Positions 62,972 to 64,000 of a stretch of 64,000 nucleotides of DNA are shown in pieces. Below the pieces are notes generated by a model. It was not told the origin of the DNA. It saw only the letters and a list, made by a program, of their open reading frames with translations, and did no database searches. The DNA is from Marinomonas sp. THO17 (GTDB lineage: Bacteria > Pseudomonadota > Gammaproteobacteria > Pseudomonadales > Marinomonadaceae): the NCBI RefSeq assembly GCF_040436405.1, contig NZ_AP031575.1, positions 934,501 through 998,500 of the forward strand, given 5' to 3'. Positions within the stretch are counted from its first letter, which is position 1; the number at the start of each line of letters is the position of its first letter. Made by a program: the position numbers and the translations under genes.

Positions 62972-63299
62972 GGTGGATTCCTTTAGGGTCTTAGCAATGA
63001 ACCCAGTGTAATTTTTCACTCCTTGGGGAAGCTGGCTGGAAACGACTTGAGTAACACCAAAAGCGACTTAGGGATCTAACCTATGTTGCAAAGAGATATG
63101 AGCGGGAAGGAATAGAAGAAAAGCCAGCTTAACAGCCCTACAAACTGTATACTGATCGAGGCTTCAAGGATTTTGAACTTTAGAAGGATATGAATACCAC
63201 CTCATGCATATAGTATGCTTCATCAGTCTTCTTGCCTTGATTTTTAACTGCCTAGTCGTACAATAATAAAACATAAGTAATTAATTTGGCTAATAAATT
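62972..63299. other. Divergent promoter region
   Basis: 328 bp between the dgc operon (-) and the gene at 63300 (+). A choline/betaine regulator binding site may be here but I could not define one. No gene seen. Confidence 0.4.
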
Positions 63300-64000
63300 A
63301 TGAATGGATTCACCCTACAACATACTGCCAAGCAATATCTCAAGTCGTATCGCAAAAAAGTAAAAGAACGCCTTAACAGGTTCAATGAGCACTATCCACC
63401 ATTGGATCTAGAAGAATTTGAAAAAAGTATCGAAAAAACCTATCAGCGCTATTTTAAAACTGAACGCTGGCTAGACAGTCATCATCCAAAACCAAAATAC
63501 TATTTGCTGCTATTAAAACATTACCAAGACTTTGGCTTATATCACGCATTTTCCTTAGCGTTAGAAAGCAAAGACCAGGATTGTCGTGTGTTAAATAACA
63601 CGCTTTTTCAAATATCACGTCACAATCTACTGCTACGAAGTATGCTGGGAAGCGGTATGGATCACACCAATTTGCTAGAAGACCTGATGTCTGTCTTGGC
63701 CTGTAACGATGAAGAAGCATTAGCCCATTTTCTTCCTGCCGAATTGGAAATCGCTCAGCATCGACATTATTTTGAAGTCGCCAGTCACCTTATTAAAGTG
63801 CTTTATTACCAACAAACCCAATATAGAGAAGACGCTTACACAAAAGCCGAAAAATTTCTGACCAAAAAAAGCAATGCAAAATGGGAAATTGCCATCCTTC
63901 AATATTTAATGGCCATTGGTGAAAAGAAGGCTAACGCTGCCAGCCAAGCCCTACAAGACATGTGTGATTCCTCTCGCTACACCTCTCCCTTTGATAAAGA
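63300..64000 (+). CDS. Partial gene, helical-repeat protein of unknown function
   Basis: Open frame from ATG 63300 to the window edge, at least 233 codons, no stop. It starts NGFTLQHTAKQYLKSYRKKV and is helical throughout, with TPR/Imm49-like patterns later (YYQQTQYREDAYTKAEKFLT; KWEIAILQYLMAIGEKKANA; AASQALQDMCDSSRY). No signal peptide. An immunity-type or general helical-repeat protein is possible. The ribosome site is weak. C-terminus unseen. Confidence 0.65.
   Translation, partial: MNGFTLQHTAKQYLKSYRKKVKERLNRFNEHYPPLDLEEFEKSIEKTYQRYFKTERWLDSHHPKPKYYLLLLKHYQDFGLYHAFSLALESKDQDCRVLNNTLFQISRHNLLLRSMLGSGMDHTNLLEDLMSVLACNDEEALAHFLPAELEIAQHRHYFEVASHLIKVLYYQQTQYREDAYTKAEKFLTKKSNAKWEIAILQYLMAIGEKKANAASQALQDMCDSSRYTSPFDK

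Noticed and set aside
1..64000. tRNA, rRNA and known riboswitches
   Set aside because: No cloverleaf-like, rRNA or familiar aptamer sequence was recognised by eye; short or divergent RNAs could be missed.

Overview
The window looks like chromosomal DNA of a marine gammaproteobacterium, most plausibly Marinomonas or another Oceanospirillales. This is an inference from protein style, gene order and intergenic repeat style; there is no rRNA in the window to prove it. About 40 genuine coding regions are visible, plus one partial gene at the right edge. No rRNA, tRNA or CRISPR array was recognised.

Region by region: 87-5608 is a ydcSTUV-patD-like polyamine uptake and aminobutyraldehyde oxidation operon. 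5823-6566 is a Tat-exported nicotinamidase-like hydrolase. 6693-8144 encodes a secreted protein with one CxxCH haem motif and a possible C-terminal lectin-like module. 8560-12420 is a mobile or degraded zone: an IS110-family transposase with an in-frame amber stop, an irregular array of a 17-20 bp repeat, two copies of an 88-bp hairpin element, two orphan genes that may be secretion cargo, and a small pseudogene with a 3 x 16 bp tandem repeat. 12645-28531 is a type VI secretion system (T6SS) operon on the minus strand, read from high to low coordinates: a small gene, a natural tssB-tssC fusion, hcp, tssE, tssF, tssG, tssJ, tssK, tssL, tssM, tssA, an acidic protein and a TPR-GNAT protein. ClpV, VgrG and PAAR are not in the window.

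28854-29273 is a SPOR-domain protein. 29444-33932 is a four-gene operon: SLC13 transporter, membrane-anchored binding protein, HAD phosphatase, and a prokaryotic glutamate-receptor-like channel with an unusual pore filter. 34452-38169 is the best candidate for an undescribed system. It has a chimeric regulator (degenerate sigma54-activator AAA+ domain joined to an AraC-type HTH), three paralogous proteins resembling the uncharacterised DUF2589 family, and a small zinc-ribbon protein. It is followed by a small secreted protein, a cyclopropane-fatty-acid synthase and an unknown Cys/His protein.

41395-44225 holds a full urate-to-allantoin pathway (uraD, hiuH, hpxO), with a large nested inverted repeat between the divergent uraD and hiuH. 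Next come galactose mutarotase, an orphan siderophore-binding protein behind a good Fur box, one dCACHE chemoreceptor, a sugar-binding-protein/chemoreceptor pair, an IclR regulator and a porin. 54694-62971 is a dimethylglycine (glycine betaine) catabolism operon: dipeptidase, 4-vinyl-reductase-like protein, DgcA, DgcB, two Etf subunits and a small protein. Two copies of a dispersed repeat of about 60 bp lie in its gaps. An incomplete plus-strand gene starts at 63300 and runs off the window.
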